Below are positions 1-10,928 of a stretch of DNA of 50,967 bases, piece after piece (position 1 is the first letter of the stretch; each line of letters begins with the position of its first letter). The stretch comes from Geosiphon pyriformis (lineage: Eukaryota; Glomeromycota; Glomeromycetes; Archaeosporales; Geosiphonaceae): the NCBI GenBank assembly GCA_016748015.1, contig JAAOMT010000393.1, positions 1 through 50,967 on the forward strand, in the 5' to 3' direction. A program made the position numbers and the translations under genes. The notes beneath the pieces are model-generated. The model made no database searches and was not told the DNA's origin. It saw only the letters and a program-made list of their open reading frames with translations.

Positions 1-1034
1 GTTGTTTTGTTTTTAGAACTATTGTATAAAATTCTGATGTTTAATTTGGTTTAATTTGGTTTGGTTTGAGTTCAATTAAATTATTAAATCAAACCAAACT
101 TAAACAGAGATTTTGGCTAAATTTTGAACTTAAACTTAAATTAAACTTAAAATTATTGAACCTGAATTCAACTTAAATCTAAACAACAAGTTTAGTTCAA
201 AATTTGTAAATATATTAAATTTAATTATTAACAAATTTTTCTTTCAATGGTTTTTGTATTTATGATTAAAAATATTGTGCTGCTTTTATAGTTTTAGGCA
301 TTAAGTAAAATCTTATATCTGCAATTATATTTCTATGTTTAGAAGCAATAAATGAATTTTGGATTACCAAATAATTACAAATCATATATACAAAACAAAA
401 AAATTGTATTTAATGTATCTAAATATCAAATTTTTAATAAAAATAATAATTTAAATAGATATTTTTTGTAATATACTTTCTATCATGCTATTATATTTAT
501 TTCTCTATTGGTTATTTTTCTAAAAATATAATGAATAATTTTATCAAATTTTTTATTATTATTATTATCAAAGTCTGTTTCTAATATAAACTATATAATT
601 AATATTATAATATTATTAAAATTGCTATTTAACACAAAACTATTATTTAATATAATTATAATAGCCAATATATACTTTGTTTTAAAGAAAGTACATATTC
701 TAAAAGTTTATTAAAGTCGGAAAATAAAACCATTTAAATAAATTCAATTAAAATTATAATATTTTATCAGATTCATTATTATTATTTATGTTTTTAATAT
801 AATTAAATATAATATTAAAAAAAAATAATTAAAAAGACAGTATTATTTGAATTAAGTAATATTTTGGTTATAATATTCTTAAATAATTTAAATAATTTAA
901 CAATTTTATCAAAGACAATCCAATAATTATATAAAATAACATATTAATAGAAGTTAATATAAGTCTTAGTAAAAGTATTAAGTATTTATAAATTTACAAT
1001 TAAGAATTTTGTATTTAAAATATATAAAATAAAA

Positions 1035-1380
1035 ATAAAAAACTTATTAATTTAAAAGATAATTTATTCTTAATTTATGTTGTTATTGTTATTATTAATG
1101 CTTTTTTTTTGTTAATTCTGCTATTATTAAAAATTAATAAATTTTCAATAAGCTAAGTTATTTTTTAAAGTATCTTATTATACTTTAGATTATATATATT
1201 GTTAGATTTATAATAAAATAACCAATTCTATGCTAATTATTTTAGATAATTACTTTGTAATAAAAGTCAACTTTTTTACAGAAATATTTTATCTGTAAGC
1301 TTTTCAATAATGTATAATTACTTTGCTATAAAAATTAACTTTTTTACAAGAAATTTTAATTGTAAGCTATTTAATAATAT
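1035..1380 (+). repeat. Dispersed AT-rich repeat R1, copy 1
   Basis: This segment matches the reverse complement of about 40510-40870. Shared landmarks, in order, are 'ttaattctgctattatta', 'atactttagattatatata', 'ataaaataaccaatt' and 'aaaagtcaacttttttaca'. Both copies contain two tandem versions of the block 'ttactttgt.ataaaagt.aactttttta', starting at 1247 and 1315 here (period 68). It is not LINE-derived as far as I can see, it has no open frame, and its termini are undefined. It could be a non-autonomous DNA transposon or a fragment of a larger repeat family. Confidence 0.55.
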
Positions 1381-2924
1381 AAGAAAATAAATGAAATAAA
1401 TTCTAAAAAAAGTAATAAAAAATGTGTTTAATAAAATTATTTTCGTATTTAAGTCTAAAAGTACTAATAGTTATTGAAATTAATAACTAGTTAATTTCAA
1501 ATATTAATTTTAATTATTGTAATTTTATAATAGAAAATAGTTAAAAATTTGGGTTTTAAAAAAGTTTTATTTAAAAGTAATTTGCAATAGTTTTCTGACT
1601 AAATTGCTTTTAAAAAAAATAATTTTAAATTAAAATATTTGATTAAAAATACATTTTCTTAAAAAAAAAAACTCTTTTTTTATATATTTTACTGTAATAC
1701 TATTTTCTAAATTAATATTTTTTTTTCTGATTTTTTGGCAAATTAAATATATTTTGTTAAATTATAAGTTATTTTTGTGAATTAATAATTATTTTAATAA
1801 ACTATTAATATTTTGTTAATTCTAAATATATTGGTAAATTTTTCAATATTATATAGTTTAATGTATTATATAATTTAATTATTATAATTAGTTATATTTA
1901 TGTTTTTGTACAAATTAAGTTATTAATTAAATAATAATTTAAATAATTTAATAAAAAAATATATGCTAATTAATAATAAAAATTATAAAAATAATTTTTG
2001 CTAATTAATATTTTAAATTTCTGTTGATAATAATATATGTTTATGTATTTTTTCTTAAAAGTTAATCTGAAATTTACCTACAGTAATAAAATTTTTTTAA
2101 AAACTATTTTTATAATTATCTAATGTATTTTACTAAGCTAAAAACATAAAATTTTAATTTTAACAATAAAGCTTTTTATTAATTAGTAATAATATAAATA
2201 ATTTTAATTAAAAATTATTTTTTTAAGAATTTAGTTGATAAATAAAAGTTTTATTTAATAAATAGCACAAGTAAGTTTTTTAATACTTTTATTTATAATA
2301 ATTTAGCTTTCAATATTATTTTTTATTTTTTTTTATTAATAATTTTTTTAAAAATTTATTTTAAAAGTAAAAATTAAAAAATAATTAAAAATTAAAAGTT
2401 AACAAGATTAAAAGATAGTTTTTCTTAATTTTAAAACTACATATTTATATTTTTGTAAAAAAACATATTGTAATATTTTTTTTTGATATCTTAATCTGAT
2501 GTTTATTGTTATTATAAGCTAGTATTTATTGCTATTATGTCTATTATTACTTTTATAAAATTATTATTATGTTCTATTATAATTAAATAATTTATAACTT
2601 TATTAAAATTCTATATTGGTTTGAATTTTTAACAAATGTATAAGAAATATTATTTTTTATATTATTAAGAATTATTTGTATTATTAAGTTAAATATATAA
2701 TTAAAGTATTAAAATTAAAGATATTTTGAGTTCTATTAAATGTTTTTCTCTTTTAATTTTTTTTTAATTTTTTAATAAAAGTATTATTATTTGCAATATT
2801 ATTTAAAATAATAGCAAAAACCTGTCAAAAAAAATTGGTTTAATAACTAATAAAATTAATAAAAAAATTATATAAAAAAAAGATAAGTATAATTCTTTTT
2901 TAAACTGTTTTTTTAATCTTTTTG

Positions 2925-3353
2925 ATTAAAAATTTGGCTTAAAACAATAATAAAAACTATTTAAGTTAATATTAAAAAAATGTGATTTTCAATAATTTAA
3001 ATATTATAGTAATTTTAAGTTTTAAATAATACTAATATTGAAAATTCAAATTTATAGTAATAATAAAAACTAACTTAAGTTAATATTAAAAAAATATTAT
3101 TTTTAATAATATAAACACTATAATAATTTTAAGTTTTAAATAATACTAATATTAAAATTTGGTTTTAAAACAATAATAAAAAAATATAATTTTTAATAAT
3201 ATAAATACTATAATAATTCTAAGTCTTAAATAATATTAACATTAAAAATTTGGCTCTAAAACAATAATAAAAACCAATTTAAATTAATATTAAAAAACAC
3301 AATTTTTAATAATATTAGCATTATAATATTTTTAAGTTTTAAACAATATTAAT
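2925..3353. repeat. Tandem repeat, four units of about 113 bp
   Basis: Four diverged head-to-tail units start at 2925, 3037, 3151 and 3241. Each has the order 'aaaatttggcttaaaac', 'aataataaaaac', 'ttaagttaatattaaaaaa', 'tttttaataatataaa', then 'aattttaagttttaaataa'. The third unit lacks roughly 20-25 bases of the middle block. There is no coding capacity. The array ends about 150 bp before the 5' end of LINE A. Confidence 0.7.
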
Positions 3354-3600
3354 TTGCTATATAATATGTCGATTTTATTATTGATTATTGACTAATTCAA
3401 ATTTATACAAAAGATATACATATGTATATTTAATAAAATTTGTTTATAATATTTATTTTATCATATTATTTACTTATTAAAACAAAATCAATTATTGTTA
3501 TTATTATTATTAATAAAAAAAAACTTCTTTCTCTCTTTTGTCCAAAATTTCCAAAAAAGAGTCTAAAGTTTTTTCTGAAAGAAGTTTTTCCACAATTTAG

Positions 3601-5450
3601 TATGATAAATCTAAACTCTTTATTCTTAAGGCCACTATTGGCTGTAGTATTGCTGTCATAAAGAAGACTGCTAAAGTTTCTGTTTCTGATGATGGCTTCA
3701 GACCTGTTCTTCCAAAGAAAAAGAAAAGAGAAGATATTTTGGAGAATGGTTCTGGTGGTGAAAATGTTGGTTCTAAGATTCAAAGTAGTCACTTATGGGA
3801 TTCAGAGACTGGTGACACCACTAAGTCTAATAGTGTTAATATAGAAGAGGAATGTCTGGTAGAGGAAACCAGTTTTGATTATGGTGAGAATGGTGCTTTT
3901 GCTGGTGAAGATCCTAATCTAACACCTACTGGTTCAAAAATTAAAACAAAGAAGGTGTTGGGCAAACCATTGGGTAAGATTAATTTTTCAGTAAGTAAAG
4001 AAGAAAATAATGTTCTCCTGGATGTTTCTTTGAAACTCCCTCTATTTCTCATGAATCTGGTCAACATTTCTACTTGCAAATTCTTTGTTTCGGATATTGG
4101 GTTTGACAAAGTGGTTGGAAAGTCTTCTCAGGAAAAGCTTGCAATAATTAAGAAGTTGTTTTCACAAATCAATGGTTTTGGGGGGGCCTCTACCTCTTCA
4201 AAATTTGCTGGGATCATCAAAGCAACATTTACTTCTGAATTGAGTTTGGCACAGGCTTCAAAAAAGGCTGAAAAAGCAAAGATCTTGGTAAACACCAATC
4301 TCAAAAAATCATCTGAACATTCAAATCGGACTGTAGTGTTGAAGGAAATTCTAATTAGGACATCAACGGAGGCTGTACGTGCTGTGCTATCCAAGTTCAA
4401 ATTAATTAAGTCAATCAAAATGCAGTTGGTGGGGCTGTGGCAAAAAGTGGTGGTTGAATTTAAACAGGTTGATTATGCTAATTTGATTGCAGCTAAATGG
4501 TCTATCCTAATTGGGAAAGACACAATGCATGTTACTAGATCTGATGTGGACAAAGAATTATGGGACACATGAGATGTTTACAAAGCTCTTTTATACACTC
4601 TGTCAATGGTAACCAATACACATAATATTTGGGATTATGTTACTTCAGTGAGTGAAAAAACTTGTGTAATTGATTATCACCTGGTTTTTTATGCTTGAGC
4701 CAGATGTACTACTGTTTGTTTTGATTTTGCTGAGTTATTGGATGCTGTTTTGAAGACCATGCCTGTTCTAAAAAAGGCCAATTTGTATTGGTTTCATCTT
4801 GTTTCAGCCAAGTGTGCTGGGTATGGGAAATTGGGCCATACATTATTGGTTTGCCCTATTGGTGAGAAAAAAAATGTTTCTTTTAGTGCTTTATCACAGA
4901 AACCTCTCTCGAACTCAGATAAAAATAGACTGGCTGCCATATATGTCAAATGCTTGGCCCAGTTGCTTGTCCTGTTTCTTTTGGTGATGTCTTATAGGCT
5001 CAAATTGCTGGTAAGTCTTCTTTCCCTCCTCTTTCTGCTCAGAATGTTTTGTTGAAAGCTGGCTTTTCTTCAGAGGTAAAGCCTACCCCACTGGTATCTT
5101 TGGAATTAAATGATAGGTTTATTGTTCTTAAGCACAGTCTTACTAGCCTTACAGAACATGTTAACATACTGGCTAAAAGATTGGATGCACTTGAGCCAAC
5201 AGTTTCTCAGCTTAGCCTTAGATGTCAGCTGTTGGTGATCTCTTCATCACAGAATTAAGGGGCAAATATAGTGATAAGTAAAAGTTCAGGTGTGGCCATT
5301 GGTAGTGAGACTGTTGCAGAAGTGGTGGTTTTTGATTCTGCAGTTATTTCGAAAATGGAAGAAACATTAAACAATCTTTCAATCACAGTTATGAGCCTTT
5401 CAGCTAAAATGAACAATGCTAATTTGGTTTCTACCCCTTTTTTTTCTTAA
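3601..5450 (+). pseudogene. LINE A ORF1 (RRM-like, CCHC zinc knuckle, coiled coil), broken
   Basis: This is the RNA-binding partner protein of the LINE. The frame opens after a stop at 3598 and has no clear ATG, so the true start is uncertain. The N-terminus is charged and contains PKKKKRE (about 3709-3729), which resembles a nuclear localisation signal. The RRM-like core includes 'KKLFSQINGFGGASTSSKF' near 4150-4210 and 'VVLKEILI ... SIKMQLVGLWQKVVVEF' near 4330-4460. In-frame stops lie at 4570 (Arg CGA to TGA by alignment) and 4696. The zinc knuckle is C-x2-Y-x4-H-x4-C, so its second Cys is lost (TGT to TAT). A frameshift near 4950 moves the C-terminus to another frame, with a stop at 5256 and a short coiled coil ('ISKMEETLNNLSITVMSL') before the end. 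Its ORF1 type differs from those of B/E and D/G. Confidence 0.8.
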
Positions 5451-8400
5451 TAAGTAATATGATCTGGAAAGTTGCAATTTGTAATGTTAGAGAAATGAAC
5501 AATCCTGCTAAACAGGATGATATCATTTGTTGGCATAAGGAAAAAAACAATTTAGTTTCTATTTTTTTGGAATTAAAGTTGAAAGGAAAAGCTCGCTCCT
5601 AGATTGTCTACAAATTTGATGGCGTGCAGGTGTTTACCTCTGGTTTAGAATCTGGTTATCTGATTGTTAATGTTGTGGTTGTTATGAACTCTTCTTTAGC
5701 AAGATATGTGTGCAAAATTTCAGAAGTGCCTGGTTGGCTCTTGTCTATCAAGTTGTTTTTCAAAAATAGACTTTCAGTGTCAATTTTGGGGCTTTATGCT
5801 GGTGCCTCATTGGTGGCCAGGTTTTCTCATGCTGACAATATCAACTCTCTTATTGCAAAGACTGTTAATGAATCTTTTTTCATCATTCTCAGAGGTGATT
5901 TTAATGAAGATGGTTTTCATAAGTGTGCAAGTTTCAAAAAATGCCTGAATTTTGGTTTAGTTAATGCCTTGAATAGGAGCTCTTATGAGAAATCACCAAC
6001 TTGGTTCAATTTTTGTTGTGTTGCTAAGATAATTAATTATGTGCTCATTTCTTTGAACTTGGTCAATGCAGTAGTGGATTATGGCATGTTTGGTATTGAG
6101 GAGTATTTTGATACTAATCATCAGATCATCTCAATATTAGTGGGTTTGGGTGGTTTGCTTGATGTTCGATTAAATTCTGTTTGTAAACAAGCAAATAAGG
6201 CTCATTGAAAGTACAATTGCAAAGGTATAGATAATATTAAATGGGCCAAGTTTAAGAATAATATGGTGGCAAATACTGCTATATTATATGACAATTTTTT
6301 TGCAACCAGAATGCACTTGAACTTGGATGTGATATGGATTGCTCTCTATGAAGTATTATGTCTGTCTGCTGAGGCAGTTTTTAAGAAAAAATGGTTCAAG
6401 GACTATGATCACATTTTTGTTAAGGAATCATCCAGGTTTCACAAGCTGGAGCTTTTAGTGTCAAAATTAGTTAAGATGTCTTGTTTGGATTTTTTTGAAG
6501 AATTTGCATTCTTGCTTGACAAGTGAGAGAGTTTGGATTTAGTTAATGCCTCTGTGGTGAAGTCTCTTTTTATGTCAGGTTTTTCCTTTGATGCCATTCA
6601 GTCAGTTTTGGCCAAAGTTAGAAAGTTATATCACTTCTCCAAAATGTCAGAAGCAAAACATGTCAAGAAATCTGGAATCAGATCAGCAATAGATAAAAGG
6701 ATAGAAAGTTTTAAATTAAACAAAGGTCATACTATTAGGAGTGTGCTTTTACAGAGTAATTCTGGATCATCTGGTCATGGATGATGAATTGGTTTTGGAG
6801 CCTAATCTGGTTAAAACCAAGATAGATGTGATTATAAAAGAATGGACTAGAAAATGCAATGTGGTTTCTGTTGTCCCTGATGTGTGATGTCACCAATACC
6901 AGCCTTTGGAGTATGTTTTTGATGATGCCTTTTCTGATGTGATGTGCTAAATTGACTTTGATGAGATGTCTGGTGTCATTTCAAATCTGCCTGATGGGAA
7001 AGCGGCTGGTCTTTTTAGTATCTCAAATAAGTTATAGAAACATTGTAACAGGTTAGTTTTAGATATGCTTTTGGTGCTTTTGAACTTTTGCTTGAACTGT
7101 GAATCTGTTTCTGGGCCTTGGAAGAAGGCTTGGGTGTTGATGATCTCCAAACCATATGAGTAGAAGAGTGTTTTCATGAACACCTGTCTTATTGCTTTGA
7201 TTGAAATGGCTTGCAAAATTCTTTCTAAGATTTTTTCGGACAGAATCTCTTTTGTATGCAGTAAGTTTGATGTTTTTAAAGAGGATAATTTTTCTGTTCT
7301 AAAAGGTATGACCACACAGTTTCCTATTTTTGCTATTGAGTTAGTCATTAAAGATGCTTTGGAGAAGAACCATGAGTTTTGGCTGGTATTGCAGGACATG
7401 CAGAAGGCTTATGATTCTGTTGGCTGGGAGCACCTTAGAGAGAGTTTAGTCAGGATAAAGATGTGTGACAATTTTATTTGGTTTTTTGGTGGCATTCACA
7501 ATAGTTGAATCAACAGAGTTATGATGAATTTTGGGCTGACCAATAGATATATGGTGCATAATGGTTTGGATCAAGGAGAGGTGTTTTTTCTTTTTCTTTG
7601 ATACATATTTTATGATCCTCTTTTGTGTGAAGTCAAGAGACAAGAAAGTGTGTATAGATACAAGTTGGATTTTTGTTTCATGACCAAGACTGGTTGTTCT
7701 GAATCTCAGACTGGTTTGACTTCTTTTTTTGCTGCAGGTGCTTTTGTTGATGCCACTATTTGAATTGGTAGCAATCAGACTGCTATGCAACATATTCTCA
7801 ATGTTGCTAGTGAATTTTTTCGGATCAATAACATTTCAATTAATAATAACAAAATGGTAGCCATTTCTATTAATTGTAGAGTTTCTGAGCCTCGTTTGCA
7901 AATCAGTGGTTTGCCTATTTTGATTGCCAAAAAAGAGAAGTCTCATCAGTATTTGGAGATTTTTCTGTCTATTGAAGGTTTATTAAAGTCTAGCTTGGCT
8001 AGGGCTCATCTGGATGTTCAGTTTTTCACCAATTTCATGCTGAAGAAGACTGTCTCTGACAAACAGTTTTCATATTTGGTGTTGGCAGTTCTTTACTCTA
8101 TTGTTGCATACAGGATTCAGTTCAGTTTTGTTTCTATTAACATGTGTGTGAAGTGGGACACTATAATTTACAAGGGTTTAAAATCTAAATCTGGCTTACC
8201 ACATGACTTTCCCAATGATGCTATCCACTATTTCTCTCTGTATGGTTTGAAGTCTTTTGAACAGATTCAGGCTGAAGGCAAGTCAGCTTTTGTTGTTAGT
8301 TTCACCAATTCTGTTAGTATCTTGGGCTGTTTGTTTGCACATATATCATATAACTTGCAGATTCTTAATTGGCAGTCCTTATCATCTTCTGCTTTTCTCT

Positions 8401-10128
8401 TCCTGTATTAATATTAATCCTTCAAATAATTTTTTGGCTGGCATTGTCTGGATTTTTTTGGAGTGTGACCTTTCTCTGGATGGTCTTGTAACCAATGCTT
8501 TTTGTTTTCCAAATAGTACTCCTATGTCTGTCATTCTTGGTGAACTCATCTTTTATAAATGTGTCTTTTCACTTCGGCATTATAGAATTGTCTTTGTTGA
8601 GCAGCTTCGCAGTTATACTGGTTCTATTTTCAATTAGAGGACCTTCAAGTAATGGAAAAGATTGAACCCTCGAAATTTGGTTCCTCATTGGTTTGATGTT
8701 TCTGTTTGCTTTCTGAATAATTCTGGGCTATCTTCTGTCTGTAATCTTCTGTTGCCAAAAGTTGGTTTGTCTAACATTCTTAAGTCTTATAAGTTTGAGG
8801 TCATATGTGGTCATCTGTTGGGAGTTAATTCAGGTCATCTCTCTTTGTTTATGGATGGTTCTCTAAGTGGGCTGGGTACTCTTGGTATGAAAGCTGGTGC
8901 TGCTGTTTTTTTTGAGAACATTGATTTGGGTTTGGGTGTAGAGGTGTTTGGATTGGTTTCTTCTACTATAGTGGAGTTGTAGACTATTGCTTTAGCTTTT
9001 AAGTATGTTTTTTCTTCTTATTCAGTCAACTTGTTTTTGAACAGCCAGGCTGCTTTGGATGTGTGCAAATTGGAATCCATGTTGACTTGTCTGGATTTCA
9101 GAAATCAGTGTTGGATCGAGTGTTGTCACATTGCTAATGTCATTTAATGCAAAAATTTGGATATTAATTGGATTAAGATTAAGGGTCACTTTGGCGTTTT
9201 GGACAATGAGTGCACTGATGCTCTTGCTGGTGCTGCTGTAGTCTCTGGTATGCATTTTCCTTACATGATTAATGAATATTTTCTTAAGGCTGGTGGTACT
9301 GCAGTGTTCAGTAATTCTAGGCATTTTGTTTGTGGTGTTTTCTAATCTGTTCACCATATGCACTAGAAGGTCGGTTCTGGTTTCTGGGTCTTAGTAGATA
9401 GACTGGGTGCTAATGTTGATTAGTCTAAATCTTCTTTGGTATGGCATCTGAACTTTCATTTGGCTGCTGGTTTCACTAGTGTTTGGACTGCTGGTTTTCA
9501 AACATATTTTATAAAGGCATTGCATCATCGTTTTCTGATTGCTGTGTGTAAATGTCTTTATAATAGGAGTTACTCCAGTGTATTATGTCTATTTTGTGAC
9601 AATGTTGAGGTCTCAGACCATGTATTTTCTTGCTCATTTAATGCTGCTGGTCATGCTTAGTTGGTGGAAGTTCACGCATCTGCTTGGGAGGCACAGTCGG
9701 GTTTATCTCATTTTTTTTCATGTGTTTCACAATTGCTTTTTACTTACATCTCTGATGTTGGTGTTAGTACAGCTCTGTGTAAGAGCTTTGTTTTCAAGGA
9801 ATGGTATCATGAATCTGTTGCTGTTTTTAAGGACTCTAAGATAGCGGCTTAAAATATCGTGGCCTCTGTACATGAGTTTTGTTTTGTGTTTCATGAGGAT
9901 ATTTGGCTGGTGTGTGTTAAGCACTGGACTGTAATAGAGAAGGATGGCTTGATACTGTGTAATGGTTCTGTTCCTGTTTCTATTTCTGGTCTTTTTTTGG
10001 TGCTTTTGGCCAGTGTGATTAGATTGTTAAGTATTGTGGATGCATTTGGTATTGGTTTTGGATTTTGTAAGTCTTGTTTATTCTTTTCAGGTTTAGGTAA
10101 TATGGTTTCAGTACATATAAGTGTTTAG
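5450..10128 (+). pseudogene. LINE A ORF2 (endonuclease, RT, RNase H), broken
   Basis: This is the enzymatic protein for target-primed reverse transcription. The ancestral start appears as ATA at 5450-5452, overlapping the ORF1 stop as TAATA, where B has TAATG. The next ATG is at 5459. The endonuclease shows 'GDFNEDG' and 'FDTNHQ'; the Glu motif reads LELKL instead of TETKL. The RT shows 'DMQKAYDSVGW' and 'GLDQGEVF', but the catalytic FVDD box is FVDA. RNase H keeps 'FMDGSLSGLG', while its later Asp is Asn in 'LFLNSQAAL'. The C-terminal CCHC is 'CLFCDNVEVSDHVFSC'. Stops occur at former Trp or Gln codons, for example 5599-5601, 6206-6208 and 8980-8982. Frameshifts lie near 6750 and 8390. It is clearly non-functional. 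Confidence 0.85.
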
Positions 10129-10257
10129 TGTTGTCTTGACTGGCCTGAGTGGCTGGTCACATGTAGAAAATACATGATTTACACCTAGTTTAGATCACTT
10201 GTTTGATGTATTGTACTAGATAATGTTTGGACTTCACTCATTAAATAAATAAAAAAA
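10129..10257 (+). repeat. LINE A conserved 3' tail (E/F/G type)
   Basis: The tail begins right after the ORF2 stop with 'tgttgtcttgactggcctg', followed by 'gtggctggtcacatgtagaa' and 'gatcacttgtttgatgta', and ends in 'cactcattaaataaataaaa'. The same landmarks recur in tails E, F and G and, diverged, in B, C and D. Such a shared tail is the likely recognition site for the reverse transcriptase. Confidence 0.8.
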
Positions 10258-10258
10258 T

Positions 10259-10788
10259 TTATTAATATAATAAGTAATAATAAAAATAAAAATTTTGTTA
10301 TTAAAAAATATTTAAAGATTTAATATAAAAAAATTTTTGGATTTAATAATACTTAAGTATATTTATTATATTATAAGTATAAATAAAATAAAAAAAATAT
10401 TTTAATTAATTCAGAAATTTTTACTATAACAAATAATTATTAACAGTTAATAAACCAGATAACAATTATATTATAAAGTTTTTTATTATTAATATTAATA
10501 ATAATTATTACAAAAAATAAAATAATTTTCTAGTTAGATTAACAATTTAACTTATTAAATTATTTTGTTAATTAACTTGCAATTTTTTTAAATATTTTGT
10601 TTTTTTATGATATTTTTTATTATAATATATGTTATTTAATAGAAAGTTTTTAAATAATATTATAAAAATTTACTAGTACTTATAAATTTATAAAAAATAA
10701 TTTATATACACATTTAAAATTATATATTTATCTATTTTTTTTTGTTTATTTAAACTTATTAAAATAATTTTATAATTTATTCTAAAAA
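10259..10788. other. AT-rich spacer between tail-to-tail LINEs A and B
   Basis: This is AT-rich DNA with no open frame or recognisable LINE segment. Nothing else can be supported. Confidence 0.5.
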
Positions 10789-10798
10789 CTTGTTTATT
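10789..10798. repeat. Possible target-site duplication of LINE B (3' side)
   Basis: The 10-mer 'cttgtttatt' is repeated at 17608-17617, immediately outside the 5' end of LINE B. The match is perfect but short and AT-rich, so chance is not excluded. Confidence 0.45.
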
Positions 10799-10799
10799 T

Positions 10800-10928
10800 T
10801 TTATTAAGCATTTAATGAGTAAAGCTTAACCACTATCTAGTACACAGAGCCAAACTAAGTGGCCCAAACTAAATGCAATTCATGTATCAACAACATGTGA
10901 CTAGCCACTCAGACCAATCAAGGCATCA
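10800..10928 (-). repeat. LINE B conserved 3' tail (D type)
   Basis: Read on the minus strand, the tail includes 'ggtctgagtggctagtcaca', 'gcatttagtttgggccactt' and 'tgtactagatagtggtt', ending 'ttactcattaaatgcttaat'. The blocks 'gcatttagtttg.gcc.ctt' and 'tactagatagtggtt' are shared with tail D and differ from tails A, E and G. Confidence 0.75.

Larger units (their letters stand above)
1..3514. other. AT-rich region without genes
   Basis: I see no coding region here. The sequence is extremely AT-rich with many poly-A and poly-T runs. The first 210 bases carry repeated TTTGGTTT / AAACCAAA blocks that can pair imperfectly, for example 53-71 against 83-101. A dispersed repeat (about 1035-1380) and a tandem repeat (2925-3353) lie inside and are listed separately. 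The rest may be decayed transposon sequence like that at 35-39 kb, but I could not align it convincingly with any LINE in the window. Confidence 0.6.
3515..10258 (+). mobile_element. LINE A, full-length but inactivated non-LTR retrotransposon
   Basis: The element has a 5' leader beginning with the box 'aaaacttctttctctctt', then ORF1, ORF2 and a conserved 3' tail ending in an A-rich run. The same 5' box opens LINE B and LINE E. The ORF2 domain order (endonuclease, reverse transcriptase, RNase H, CCHC) places it among RNase H-bearing LINEs of the I/Tad type. Both ORFs are broken by stops and frameshifts. A possible 8-bp flanking duplication (ttattaat at 3507-3514 and 10259-10266) is weak because the left copy lies in an (ATT)n run. 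A lies tail to tail with LINE B. Its ORF2 and tail are of the E/G type. Confidence 0.88.

Noticed and set aside
53-101. Hairpin of TTTGGTTT / AAACCAAA at the window start as a structured RNA
   Set aside because: The pairing is short and imperfect and the sequence is low-complexity; nothing supports an RNA gene.
3466-3792. Minus-strand 108-codon frame at the 5' end of LINE A
   Set aside because: It crosses the element boundary and the start of ORF1; the Phe/Ile/Lys-rich translation reflects AT-rich DNA.
3739-4572. An alternative genetic code that reads through the in-frame stops
   Set aside because: All three stop codons occur, mostly where related copies have Trp or Gln, and frameshifts and lost start codons accompany them. 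Decay explains this better.
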